Origin: Gordionus sp. m RMFG-2023
Taxonomy: Eukaryota; Nematomorpha; Gordioida; Chordodea; Parachordodidae
Direction: 5' to 3'
Assembly (NCBI RefSeq): GCF_954871325.1
Contig: NC_088775.1
Location: 41,269,561 to 41,333,560 of the forward strand
DNA length: 64,000 nt
The position numbers and the translations under genes were made by a program. The notes beneath the pieces were generated by a model. That model was not told the DNA's origin. It worked only from the letters and a program-made list of their open reading frames with translations, and ran no database searches. Within the stretch, counting starts at the first letter, position 1; the number at the start of each line of letters is the position of its first letter. Of this stretch, positions 31,759 to 45,300 are shown one piece after another.

Positions 31759-33180
31759 TATTATATTTCTTGTTACACTTTTAAGTCGCTAAGCTTTCTA
31801 TATCAAATTTTCTTATAAATATTTACAAGAATGAATTTGAGACTATGTATTAAGTGTTGTAAAGATATAAATATAAACTTGTAATTTACATTTTTTTAAT
31901 TTAATTTATTTGATAAAGTGATTTATTTTAACAGATGTATTAATTTCGAAATAGCGGATTGATTTTATTTATTATATTAAAAAGAAATTGTAAAGATCAC
32001 TTTATCCATTTTTAAACATTTTTTATATTTGAATTTATTTTAAAATGAATAAAAGAATAAAAAGAGTATCATAGTAAATCATTTAAAGAATATCGCCATC
32101 AGCGGTGATACTCCTAAATTTAGAATAAAATATCCCTCTTTTCTTCTATGGTTTTCTTATATTTTTTTTATATTACCAATATGAAACAAACAATATTTTT
32201 TTATATATATATTTGTTAGGGTGGACTCAATGTGTTGTCCTGGCGATATTTCATTTTTCTAACTTTAAATTATTTTTTTTCAGCGCGTTTTTAAAAATTT
32301 AAAAATCGGATTTTACCGGAAGTGTATTCCATCATGTTTAAAATACCTACCCTAAAAATTACAATTTTTTCATAAACTTTTAAACTTAATATAATTTATA
32401 TAAAATTTTCCATGTATTTTTTATATAAATTATAAATAATTCAAAGGTTAATAGCAAAATTGTCTACAATCCATAAAATAGGTATTCCAATTATGATAGA
32501 ATATATTTCCGGTAAAATCCGATTTTTAAATTTAAAAAAACGCACTCAAAAAATGATTTATAGTTGTAAAAAATAACACTTAACATGTATATTTATTAAA
32601 TATTTTACTAAAATTATTGATTGTGTAAAAATTGGAAAGAAATCTTTATATGAATTGATTTGTATATTTTGAATTATCATAAACTTATCAAATCTATATA
32701 TAAAATTTTTATAGGAAACAATTTTAAAATATCATATAATAATATCCAGATTAGACACAAATTACAAAAAAATATTTTTATTGATTTAAATTTTTTTTAA
32801 CCAAGCAAAAGAATGTGTATATTAAAGATAACAAAATTGGTAATATCTAACAAAAAATTAAATTTGTTATAATTGCCAAAATTCGGATAAGTGTGAAAAA
32901 ATAAATTTTTTCAGTCCCAACACTTCACAGTTATGGGGTTTTGATTATATAAAAATAATAAACACCAACTTGCGGATGAATATTATAGGATTATATATTT
33001 TAATTATTAATATTTTTAATATATTAATAGATTTAAACCATCTAATAGATTAAAAATATAATTACTAATTTATATTAATATATTAATGAGTATATCTGTT
33101 CATTCATAATGGGCTAACTCAAAAATATTTTATAAAATGTTGATTGGATATATCATATCTCATAAAATCTCGAAAGAAGA
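31759..33180. other. Region downstream of the glycosyltransferase gene; no exon recognised
   Basis: AT-rich DNA holding one palindromic repeat (32245-32585). I looked here on the minus strand for further lectin-domain exons with a CLD or QxW pattern and saw none. Confidence 0.5.
32245..32585. repeat. Inverted-repeat element (MITE-like)
   Basis: Two arms of roughly 110 bp in opposite orientation share AAATTTAAAAATCGGATTTT, ACCGGAA, GTATTCCATCATG-type and AATACCTA words (left 32265-32360, right 32470-32580). The unique middle is about 100 bp. No coding sequence. Target duplication not identified. Confidence 0.7.
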
Positions 33181-33189
33181 TTTATAAGC

Positions 33190-33354
33190 TCATTTAAGAT
33201 AAACCTTTAGAGGATGATTCCAAATGTTTAGTACATCGTCTTCGACTTCGCAATTTCTCATAATTATGACGGCTCCGTTATCTGGTTCAGTAGTGTTGCA
33301 TGTTGCACACGAGTCTTCCGCCCTTAATTTCCCATCCTTGGCTAACGAAAACAA
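33190..33354 (-). CDS. GALNT exon 9 (lectin domain, possible C-terminus)
   Basis: After an ATAG acceptor it encodes [16 protein letters not shown] and [17 protein letters not shown], the end of the first and part of the second lectin repeat. An in-frame TGA follows at 33190-33192. AAAG followed by GTTTAT at 33205/33204 could instead be a splice donor in phase 0, in which case later exons are missing or unrecognised. Confidence 0.82.
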   Translation of the reverse strand: MFSLAKDGKLRAEDSCATCNTTEPDNGAVIIMRNCEVEDDVLNIWNHPLKVYLK

Positions 33355-36300
33355 CTATATAAAAATATATAATAAAAATACTATAGGGAATATATAAATA
33401 ACACAAAATATTTATGAGAAAACTGCTCAGCTTTAAATGTTGCTAATGAGAGGAAAACACTAGCTAAGTATAATTTACGCCTACATTCTATATTCCATCT
33501 ATTTCTTTCATTTCCTTTCCTTTGTTAATAATATTCTTTTAAAGTTTTACTTCTTCTGAACTACGAGACTGACAACTGAACATGCTCAATGTTTGAGATT
33601 TTTCTGTATTCTTCCCCAGCATGTCCAAGCAAATTTGGGTAGCTATGTTTTTAACCTTAAAATTAAAAATTATTTTTTATAAATTTTATGCTGACTTCAA
33701 CATTTTAATATTAGTATAAATAAATTTATTTTTGATATTAAAATAATTTTATAATATTACAGTAAAATTAGTGATAAAAGCCTTTTAAGGATAAATCGTC
33801 AGTCAGTCAAGGTTATTTTTAATGTCATTGAGCGGGCCTAAAAATATGTACAACTGCATCTTAGAAAATATCTATCAACAGGATTAAAATATACTTTTAT
33901 TTAAAAAAACAAATGAATTCAACCTTCCCATGAGCCAAAACATTTTCATCCGGCACAAATTTTTCTGGGTACACATTTTCCAAATACCATTTAAAGCTCT
34001 TACAGTTCAGTCTTTTTCTCAGCGCTATCCTATCCGAAACGTCCAAATCTTCGCTATCTACATCCTTAACAAATAATTTGAAAAAATTTGTATGGAGATA
34101 ATAGTAAAGATTTTCACTCAATTATTTTCTTTCTTCTGTTTTATATAAAATCTTGAATAATTAAACATAATATATTCATTAATGTACATAATTAAGTCTA
34201 GTTAACCCAGCAGAGCAAAATTTTAATCAATTCATTTATTGACAACTTTAGGACAATGTTTAAGTAGGAGGTTTCTGATATTAACAAAAAAAATTTTAGG
34301 GGCCGTCAAAATTATATATTTGCCTTACGAACTATAATTATGATAAATAAATTCACTATTTGTATTTAATAATTTTATTACCAAATATTTATTTAAAATA
34401 CAAACAAAAATCACAAGATTCAATTAAAAATATAAATATATTTGGGTAAGCGGAAAATAATTCCCGGAAAAAAAATCCACAATAATAATTATTAGAAAAT
34501 AATTCATTCCCAGGAATTGATTTTCTCAAAATTTTTAAATATTTCATTTAAAGATTTTTATTTCGTAGATATATTTATAGGGAATTATTTCTCCTATTTA
34601 ATTAATTTTGTAATTTTTAATATCTTTTTATTACAATATTTAATAATATGACTTTAACTGCTGAGAAATAAAATTGCAAATTATAGAAAATGTGTTTAAA
34701 TATCGCAAAAAATATAAATTGCACAGGTTAAAAATGATTATATAAAAAATATTGCGTGTAAAAATTTATGAAATTAATGCAAAGATAAATCAAATGTAGT
34801 GGGTAAAAAGAAGAGAAATGTATTAAAAGGTATTTCATATAAAATAAAATATATAAATGATTAAATATATATAAATTAAATTTTCAAATTGAATTCTCAT
34901 CGGGCATTCAACGGTAGTAATTTCTTCTAATACATTTAATAGGCCATTAATTCTTGATTCATAAACGTTTCCTAACTTCAATCTCTTGAAAAATAACATT
35001 TTATATGTGCTGATAGATAAAGATGTTAATATCAGAAACCAGTACAAAAAATTTTTTCGTTTATTTTTATATTCTAGATCTTGTATTAAAAAAAAATATT
35101 TAGTTATTTTAGATGGCCAGTCAATTTTGTTTTTTATAATGACAATTAATTATATGGGCAATTTTTTAAATAAGAAATGTAATTTTAATTATTCTAGTCA
35201 GCCTTTAATTTAAGTGGGCAGTATGTTTAAAATTTTTGGCAGGTTTTTGATTAATTTTCAAGTTTGTTATTGATTTGGGCAGTATTTAAAATAATTTAGT
35301 ATTAAAAATTTTAACAAATTAATAATTAATTTTCAAGTTTTTTATTGATTGTTTTTGATAAGTTTCTAATATTCTCGAAGTTGTGGATTTTTAGAATTTA
35401 AAATAATGGCAATGTTTGACTAAACTTCTGAAAAGAATAAGGACACTAACGATAAAGCGCGAGGTTCGAGTCAGTAAAAATATATTTTATTAACCAATTT
35501 CTTTTTCTTTTCTTAAAGTATATATACATTTTCTATAAATATAAATTAGAATACAAACGAAAAACAAAAAGTAAATATATTATAAAATATAAAAAGTAAG
35601 GTTACGCCGAAAGTTATAAAAACAAGGTTACGCAAATAAGTTATAAAATCAAATTACAAAAAATAATAAAAATAAGATTACAAAAAATAATAATATGATT
35701 AAGGAAATTAGAATAACGCAACAACTTCAAATCAGCAAATATCTGAATAAACTGCTTCTCCAGGTAAAAATTATTATTTTATACACTTTATTAATTAAAT
35801 TCTGACATGTTTTTTTATAATATAAACAAGTCTTTAAAAATAAATTATTGGATACATTTAATATGTAATAAAGTAATAATTATATTTCATTGAATTTCAT
35901 AATAAGTTTTTTAAATGTTTTAAATTTTTTAACGAAATGATATTCAAAATAATTAGAATAAGAAATCGATAATACTTATTTTACAAGGTGGCATATATTA
36001 TTTTAAAGAAATTGGATTTTAAAATTATTTTTTGGACTAGGTTGGAGTTACGCTTAAAAGAGTCATAAGATATGGGATAGGACAGCTCATGGAGGTGTTG
36101 GGTAGGGGATAAGGCTTGTATTTTAAAATTAAAAAAAAATTGATACGATTATATATCAAAGAAAAGCTAATTTAAATATTAGAATGTAATACTATTCATA
36201 AATCTTGATACCCCCTCCCAAGGCCCAGGCCATCATCATATCTAATTTTGATGTTATAAAAATTTCAAAAATGTAATCAATCCTGATCTCTTAAAACTAG

Positions 36301-39300
36301 ATCCCTTAGAGTGGTGATTAAAAGAAATTCCCTATAGATTTAATTTGATACCTATCTCATATCTATGTATTATATAAATTAAAAACAATAATGACCTAGA
36401 CTCGCCCATTCAGAAGAGGCAATATTGGAGTCAAGTTAATTTAAATTAATTAGGTAATTATAAAAAAAATCAATTTTGTTATTTATTATCCCTTCTTTGT
36501 GATTGTGACCATTATATCAATTTTACTTAGTAAAATATCTGATGGGTACTACCTATAAGGAATAAAAAACAAGTTAATTTCTTATTTTTATTATATAATT
36601 TTTGGATTTAAATATTAAAATAGAAGACGTGAAAAAACATTTAGTTATATAACTGGTAAAATTTAAAATGCAAAAGCTTTCCCTAACGTGTCACATAAAA
36701 AAAATAATATACATTTCCCAATTGAGGAAATGTCCAAATTTAGTCAAAGGTTCAATTGTTAAATATAATTTATAGATTTAATTTTTAAAATATTAAATAC
36801 TTTTAGATGAAAGTTGAACTAACCTTCAAATCTAGTCGGTGAATATAGAATAGTCTCACGTACTCATCCATCCACACCTTGGCTAACCTGATAGAATTTT
36901 TGCCGTGGGTATCGTTCAGGTGTTCGGGCCAGACAAATGGATGTGCTGAACGGTATATATGCCCAACTCTGGAACAAGGTAGGAATTCCAAAGAACCACC
37001 ACATTGCCATACCTTTTAATTTTTTAAATTGAATGTAAGAATTAATTTCTTTGAATTTTGATAAAAATTAAGAAAAATTTTGGTTGTAAACTTTTAAGAT
37101 ATCGATGATAACCAACAGCGATGGTAAAAATATCTCATGAAAAAAATATAATAGATAAAGTAATAATATCCCGAACTTGATCGAGATATATCCTAACCAT
37201 AAAAAGTCTTATCACATATTTAGTAGATAAAATCAAGCAGAATTCAAATAGAACAAGTTAAAGCATTCTATAAAAATGATTCATATTTATTTAAATGGCA
37301 GGTGTTTCTCAGGAGCATATTTATGTAATTGCTAAAAATTGGCTAATTCGGCTTAATCTACAAATGCGTGCCAAGGTAAATTAGGTTGGTATTAGGACAA
37401 GAATTAATTTTCTTTCTATGAAGTTAAGCTATATTAAAAAAAAACACCGTGACTGAGGTAATAATTTTCAGTTAAAACTAATTTAGCCATTATTCAGCTG
37501 GCTAAATTATAGGTCAGGAATAGAGCAAATACCATATTTACTTTAGGTCACCAATAGGTGACTTAGTCAGTATCTAAACATTCCCGGAAAGAACCTCAAC
37601 GATCAAACATCAAAGTAAAAAATCTTTAAACGTTTACTTTTACATCGGGATTATTGTAACATTAAAAAAATCTTAAACATTCCCAAAATTCTTTACTGCT
37701 TCAGATCATAGGGGACATTCTTATTTCCAAAAATTCCTCAGAATTGCGAATTAAAATTAAATCCATATTGGAGGATATTTTTAGACTAAAGTTTTGTCAG
37801 AATACATGGGTACTAATCACCAAATCCGGTAGACTTCGTCTACGCACCCATTTACCCTTATCAAACGTATTATTTACAGCATTTTCCATTAGTAAATGGA
37901 CTCATTTTTAATCTAATCTAACCAACCGAGGATTAGTTATTTTTTTTGCATTTTTTAATTAGTCAGTAAATGTAACAGAGAGAACAAATTATATTATCCA
38001 ACACATTTCACAAAAGGATTGGGATGCTCCTTTGGTATCGCGCTGCGTTGATGATACACTTCCGAACAACAATACATAGCAGCGCTTGCAAACCTATATT
38101 CATTAGTTATGGACAAGACTTGTTATGATTGACTAGGTGCCTATCTAGGTAAAGCAATAAGATCACTTTTGTCAGACGCCAAATTTGGATACGCAGTGAC
38201 AATCAGGCTAAGGGCGGAAATATCTCAATCCATTAAACTTTAAAGATGCAGGGAACAATAACCAAAAAGAGTCTCCATGTATTTTTAATAGATATAAATA
38301 CATATGACATGAAATAATTAAAATTATTTAGAAATCACTATACGGAGCAAATATTCCAACACATTTCAAACCGTGTAATTTTTAAATCTTGAAACATACA
38401 CTAATCCCATGGTACAAAGGAAAACATATGTATTTGGACTTTACCTGTATCGATATTTTTGCCTCTCTCATAACAATTACGATCCACGAGAACTTAAAAT
38501 TAAATTAAAAAACGATAGATAAAAGGCTAGATGAAGCCATAAATTGATAAGAAATTTAACCGGCAAATTTCTAAGCCAATATTCAGGAGAATACAGAAAT
38601 ATTCTTTAGAAATTGCTTATGAGATTGGTAATTTTTCTTCCTATCTCCTTCAGGAAAGAAATTGATTAGTTAAATATCCTTCTGGTTTAATATTTCTTTT
38701 TTATTTTAAATTCCTAATTATATATAAATTACAAAAATTCGCAGAAAAATACTCAATATTTTTAAACGCAATACCTATGAATTAGAGAAGATAAACAAAC
38801 TAGTTCAAATGCAATTTGTATAATATACGATATAAAATTTGATATCAGTATGGAGGAGTCAATGATGTTATAAAACATTCAACAAGACTTAAAAACGTTC
38901 ATTTATGCATAATAATTCAATATCCGAAGCACCATTCATCTTTCAAACGATTAAATCATCGATTAGTTATTTATCTACAGATAGCACTGAAAACTTATCC
39001 ATTCTCTTTTCTGATTCAAAAATAGCCCAAAAAATAAAATGTAGAAGAATAAAAGCTTCAAAAATAGTTTTGAATATTATAAGTCTGCGACTAAGAGACA
39101 CATTTTAAGGATTTGAAGGAAAATATTTTATTTTCATTATTAATGATGACTAAAATAATGGATATACCAAAATATTCCCAATAATACCATTATTTTAATA
39201 AAGAAGCACGAGGTTCAAGTAAAGTTCAAAAAATATTTTATAGCACAGAAATCGAAGGATATTTAATTTATGCGTGTGCAGAACCTTGATAAAAATTAAC

Positions 39301-42300
39301 AATTTATTTTTTGGTATAAAATCTTCTAAACTATTATGAATAAGAATTATTTTTATATTGTTTTACAATATTTTTTTTGCATATTTCTTATGTAAAGGCT
39401 TAACAAAATAATTTTTAGAATTAAATTTTCCCACTTTTTGTTTGAATGAATCTAGCAAGTTATCATGCATAAAGAATAATTTTATTCAAATTTGCCGGAC
39501 TCCATATTAAAAACCCTTTCAAGGTGTGCTAGTGGTATATAAAGATTTTTTAGCTGGATTGGAAAAGTGTGGATATTTGTTTTCCCTTAAATTTAATCTA
39601 TACCTGGTATGACGTTTTCTGCTAAGAAATGGATTCTCACAATTCTTTTGTAGTAGAGCCATAATGTTTGTTGGTCATTGAATTGGCTTTTATTTTTCAC
39701 ATTCACTAATTAAATATCATCATTCCCTAGAAGTATAAGATGTTTTTATAACAAATTCAGTCGACGTAGAGGGTTCTGTCATATACTTTGATGTATCGGG
39801 GTAGGGTTGTTAAAAAACCCGATTCGGGTCTATTTTTAGAAACGACCCGATCAAGATTTTAGCCAAAATAATATCATATAAGCCTCAAGTTATTGGTTTG
39901 AAAGTTTAAGATGTTTCTAATTCTTTTAAAACATTGAACTGATTTTTATTAGCTTCGGAAATACTTTTAAACATAATTAATGTACATTAATTTAATGTCT
40001 TCGTTTAAGTTTATTATCATTAGCATCTTGTTAAACGATTATCAACCTCTGCTGTTTTATATCTTGGATAATTTCTATTATTCTCATGCCTATTCAATAA
40101 AACTTTACTTTTTGAATACTTTTACTATGATGACAAATGTGTTGGAATAAAAATGAATAAAATTATTCGCTTTTTAATATATTTTATGGTAAAAATGTAT
40201 ATTACCCTGAATGACATCTCTAGATTTTCGCCACCCCATATTTCCATTCCAGGATCATAAGCCCCAATTTCCCAAAAATAATTTCTATTCAACGCTAAAA
40301 GGCCGCCTGCCATCGTTGGTGAACTATTTTTTCGATAAAAAGAAATATATTTTTATAGCAGTGAATTTGGAGTGATCAAACTTTCGTTTATATATTTGCA
40401 AATATAAATCGAAATAATATGTCTCTATTAGGGATCTCTTATTTAGAGCCGAATTATATTTATAATGATATAAAAATGTTGGCTAAAGTAGGTTATTAAA
40501 TATTCGGAGTAGAGGTGAGCTCGGGCGTGAAATTACTCGTGTCACGATGGGTCACGGTGGGTCATCGCGTGAGTGTGAATATTAGACGTGACTGGGCATG
40601 GGTTTTCCCATTGCGGTGCGTGATTGGGCGTGAACATAAACTCCCCGTTAATCATGGAAATTTTAATTTTCAAAATTGTTTTTTTATAATATAAGTTTGC
40701 AATTATATAATTATAATATATATTTTCTAATTTAATTTAGTTCTTTTTGAAAAAAGAATAATTTTTAAAAACAAAACAAACTTCCACATTTTATAAACAA
40801 CATTTTTTCTCGATAAAATTTTAAATGAAAAAGAATATTTCTCCCAACTCTCGTTCAGCAATAGAAATTTAGGAAAGAATAAATTTAATTTAAATATTTT
40901 ATTTTGATTTATCTTTATTATATATTTACTATTTGCACTCAAATTATAATCATTTAAAATTTATAGGAAGATTAAACATTTTAATAACTTATTTTTTTAA
41001 TTTTCTCATATTTACCTACAATCTAAAATACTTAATTATAATAATTATTAATTGTTTAATATATGTATAAATGACAATAATTTTTCCTTTACATTTAGAT
41101 TTACAAGTATTTAAAAAAAAATATGTACATTTAAATTTTAATTTGTCTTTTCTCTAAAACTTTTGGGTATTAATTTTGAAGCTTTTCCATTGCCTCTCAA
41201 TTGTTTGAGTATATATTAAAGGTCTGACTCTGACTTTAATACAAAATTTTTTGAATGATTTACCACATAATTATCATAATAAATATACTTAGTACACTGA
41301 TTGTAGAGTCTTATGCACACACTTATTTATCAATATTCCAGAAGGCTCGGTAATCTGAGCGCAGATTCTCTAAATGATTTTTATCTATGGAAATAAATAT
41401 TAGTAAAATTTCGTCAACCTTCTGAAGGTGATATAATAAAAATCAAAACCCTAAACATTTCTCAATTAAAGGAAAGATTTATTATGCAGCCACTACAAAG
41501 GTAGGCTTAATTCTAGATCCGAATTTCAAAAGTCTTAGGTGTTTAATTGACTATATAAAATAACATTATAATGCTAAATGTTATAAAATTAAATGATATG
41601 CATAAGTCATTGCCAACTATCATTTACAACTTTTCTAATTCATCCTACACACATAAAAACAGTATATTCTAAATGAATTATTTAGAGAATTTCTAGATGA
41701 TTCTGATGATGCATCAACATCTAAAGATGAAAGTAGATTAATCGCTCATAAAACAAATAACAATTGCAATATTTTGAAGTTTTGGAAGCTGGAAAATTCA
41801 TTTCCTTTTTTGAGAAAATTAATTAGTAAAATTTTGTCAGCCCCGACAAGTTTCCTTCTAGTGAAAGGATCTTCTATAGCCAATCGCTTATTAGGGGAAA
41901 GGCTAACACAATTGGAATAAAAAGCATTTCTTCTTTTTCTAAATAAAAATTTTGATTTATAAATTGTTATTATTTTGTTGTATTAATATGGAATTAGAGA
42001 AATAAAAACTTATGATAGAACAAATTCAAAAAAGGTAAAGGTATGGTAATAAAGTTTTGAGAAATTTTAAAATGCCGTAAATTTTCGGGCCTGACGGGAG
42101 TGATCAAAATATTGCCTTAGCGGGTGGGTCAGGTCAAAATTTTTTTATTAGTAAGCGTGAAAAGGCGTAAAATTACGGGCGGGCCGTAAAAAATTAGGAC
42201 GGCGCCCACCTTTAATTCGCAGTATATTATATTTGGCTTGTTTTAAAAAAATATTATAAACATTACGTGTAAGAGTCAGATATTACATAATTAAACATTC

Positions 42301-45300
42301 CACATTCGATAAGCGATATAATAAAAAATAGCAATTAAAAAATACAAGAAAAAGAAGAAGAAAAGCAAAAAACGAAATGTAAATAAGAGATAAGCGAGAC
42401 TTAATAGGTTGAGCCGGAGATTTTATAGAAAGTTGGACGCGTGGCGAAACTGGTATCCAATTGAAATCGAGGCTCCAAGTGAACCCACCTACGTTAAATC
42501 CTGGATCTGTGGAATATTCTAGGGTTTCATCATCGATGGTGTCTATGAAAGGACATAATACTGCGTTCCTTTTGTCTTTTATCCTTTGCAATAAAGGTTC
42601 GATCCTTTTGAATTATAAAAAATAAAATAAAACGTTTTTTGCTCTTCAACTTTAAATCCAATAAAGCTCTATTGTCACTAAATTTCAATTTAAAAAAAAA
42701 ATTAATATATAATAAAATAATGCATTGACAGACGTGTAGAGGAGCATAAAATCAGTTTTAATTAAATGAATAGCCTGAAAAGGCATCTGCAGAACAATAC
42801 CCCTATTGAACCATATAAATTGCAATCCATAAATGACCCATAATTAACTAAAAATAAATAAATTTTTTAAAAACAATTGAATTTTGTGTAGAAATATAAA
42901 AAAAAGTCCTGTTTCTCACCATCCAACGTTGACTTCACAATGGGCATCTAGGAAGATGAGTATATCTCCTGTTGACTTTCTAGCGCCCTCAATTTTGGCC
43001 TTGATTAAGCCTATCCTTTTTTCACTCCTATACATTTTAACCAGTTTTGACCCGAAATAATCGTTCACATAGTCGTTCAAGGGTTCCTTCAATTCAACTA
43101 TGTTTTTATTATAATTATTTAGTTAGTATATATAGTTGAAGGCAATATATTGGAAATGATTCAATGTTTATTGCCTTTATATAATTAAAAAATGGCTCAA
43201 ACGCTCATCGTTCGTTCGTTTGTTCTCTATTTCCTCTCTTTCCTTCTTTCTTTTTTTTCAGCCCGAGCTGGCCTCATAAAATTTTACGAAACTCAGAGAT
43301 TTTAAATACTCTGCCTAACTTTTATATAAATTGTCATGCCCGACCCAAAATATTTTTATCTAATTGCAACGGCCTGTAATTTTTTTGTGCATGACACTTA
43401 ACCGGCCTAGTTCGGTAACGACTTTCTCAGTCCAGCTAGATATAATTTTTTGTCCAGTCTATTTTAAGTTTTTTTTAAAAAATTCTCGGCCTCAGGGAAA
43501 GGTTTTGCAAATCTCTAATAGGAACATCTTTATATTTTTTTGATCTGAAACATTTTCCATATAATACTTTAATTTTTTCTCCTTTGTTGACTGATGTTTT
43601 TTAAAACATTATTAGCTGACGACATTATTTATATATTTATTTTTAGGAAAATTATATTAATTCCATTTTGCTAGAGAAAAATGAGTAAAAATGCCTAAAA
43701 ATTGAGCAGAAGCGTTTAATGATGTGTTTTTCCTAAAAAAACACTGTTATTAAAATTGAACTGACATTAAAATTGATCATCCAATACAAAAACTAAAACA
43801 ATTATAGATTGGAAATCAAATGAATTATTTCTATAATTTCCTATTCCTCTCTTTTTTCAGATATAATTATACAACACCGTTTAGATTCTTGCAGTTCCAA
43901 CAAAGCAAGTAATTTAGAGAAATAAGATATTTAAAAAAATGAGAATCCCTTTTATTATTTACACGAAAAATCTTTTGAAAAAATTACCTGGAAAATTTTA
44001 TGAAAAAATTCAGAAAATTAATTAAAAAATTTACTTAGCAAAATCTTTTATGATTTTTAAAGATAATCTGAGAAAATCAATAAAATATTTTAATCTTGAT
44101 AAGTACGAAAAAAATGTTTTTCAGAATATTTGTTAAAATTTACTTTTATTTGCATAAAGCGCATTTTTTAAATTTATGTTTGAGGGAGAGGGGATGGGAT
44201 TCAATGGGGTAACCCAAATGCTCCCTACATATTTAACCATGAGTAAGAGATAACCGAAAAAAATTGCTAATTTATTATCACATCAGATAAATGTTTCATG
44301 CTTATTTAATAGACAATAAGTAAAAAAAGATTCCTAAAAACTTTGCGTTTATGATTTCAAAAACTTATCTGGTTAAATGATTATAATATGTATTTTCTTT
44401 TTAATAGTTCGCAATATATTTATAGTTTGGATTAGAGGTCTGCATTGGATGGGCGGGCGGATGGGCGGGTGAAAAAAGTTTCAAGAATGGGCAGGCAGGC
44501 GGGTTAAAAAAATTTAAACACTATTTAAAATAGCCTATACTTTGAAGGTTCAGAACCGGGTTAGGTATTTGACCGATCAAATACGTTGCTCAATTTACCT
44601 TGGGCGGGCTGGGCGGGCAGGTTAAGAAATTTAAACAATGGGCAGGCGGGTTAAGGAAATTTAAAATTTTTGTTCAAAAACAAACTAAAAAAAATAATTG
44701 TTTAAATGATCTATAACAATATTTCTTTTTTTATTGTACCAATCGTTTTTTTTAGTGAAGAACATTTACCTAACTACAATAAGACTTTTTTCTTAGAATA
44801 AATAAACAATTTTGTCTATTAAAAATTTCCTTTTATGGGAATGTAATAAAACTTTTCTAGTGCTTCTTCCGAACGCGGATTTAGCATTGCTGGAAGATTT
44901 TTAGAACAAAGAAGAACGTGTTTGAATCCAGAAAATGTCGATTCATTATTATTTTCGCATCATAATTTCATATAATATTAATTTTACATTTATATTTTTT
45001 TATAAATATTTAATTTGATCAAATAAATTGTCCATAATTTACATTGATTATTTTTATACTTATATTAATTTCCTAAATTATAAACTTTTTGTAGAGGTAT
45101 AAAGCTGAAATATTTTTATTTGATGCTTAAAAAAATGAAAGAATGACCATAATTAAATTTTATAAAGACTAATGGGCGGGCGGGTAAGGAATTTTAGACA
45201 AATGGGCGGGGTGGGCGGGTATATATTTTTTTGAAAACTATGGGCAGGCGGGTTAAATTTTTTTTAAAACATTGGATGGGCTGGCTTTTGGTCCAAAAAC

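Noticed and set aside
34835-35047. Minus-strand open frame with [20 protein letters not shown] in GALNT intron 6
   Set aside because: It does not fit the transferase, would break its frame, and matches no family I know. An acceptor-like TTTTTCAAG precedes it, so an unknown exon cannot be excluded.
35450-35480. GAGGTTCGAGTC, resembling a tRNA B box
   Set aside because: No A box, no foldable acceptor or anticodon stem upstream, and a similar word recurs near 39195 in another context.
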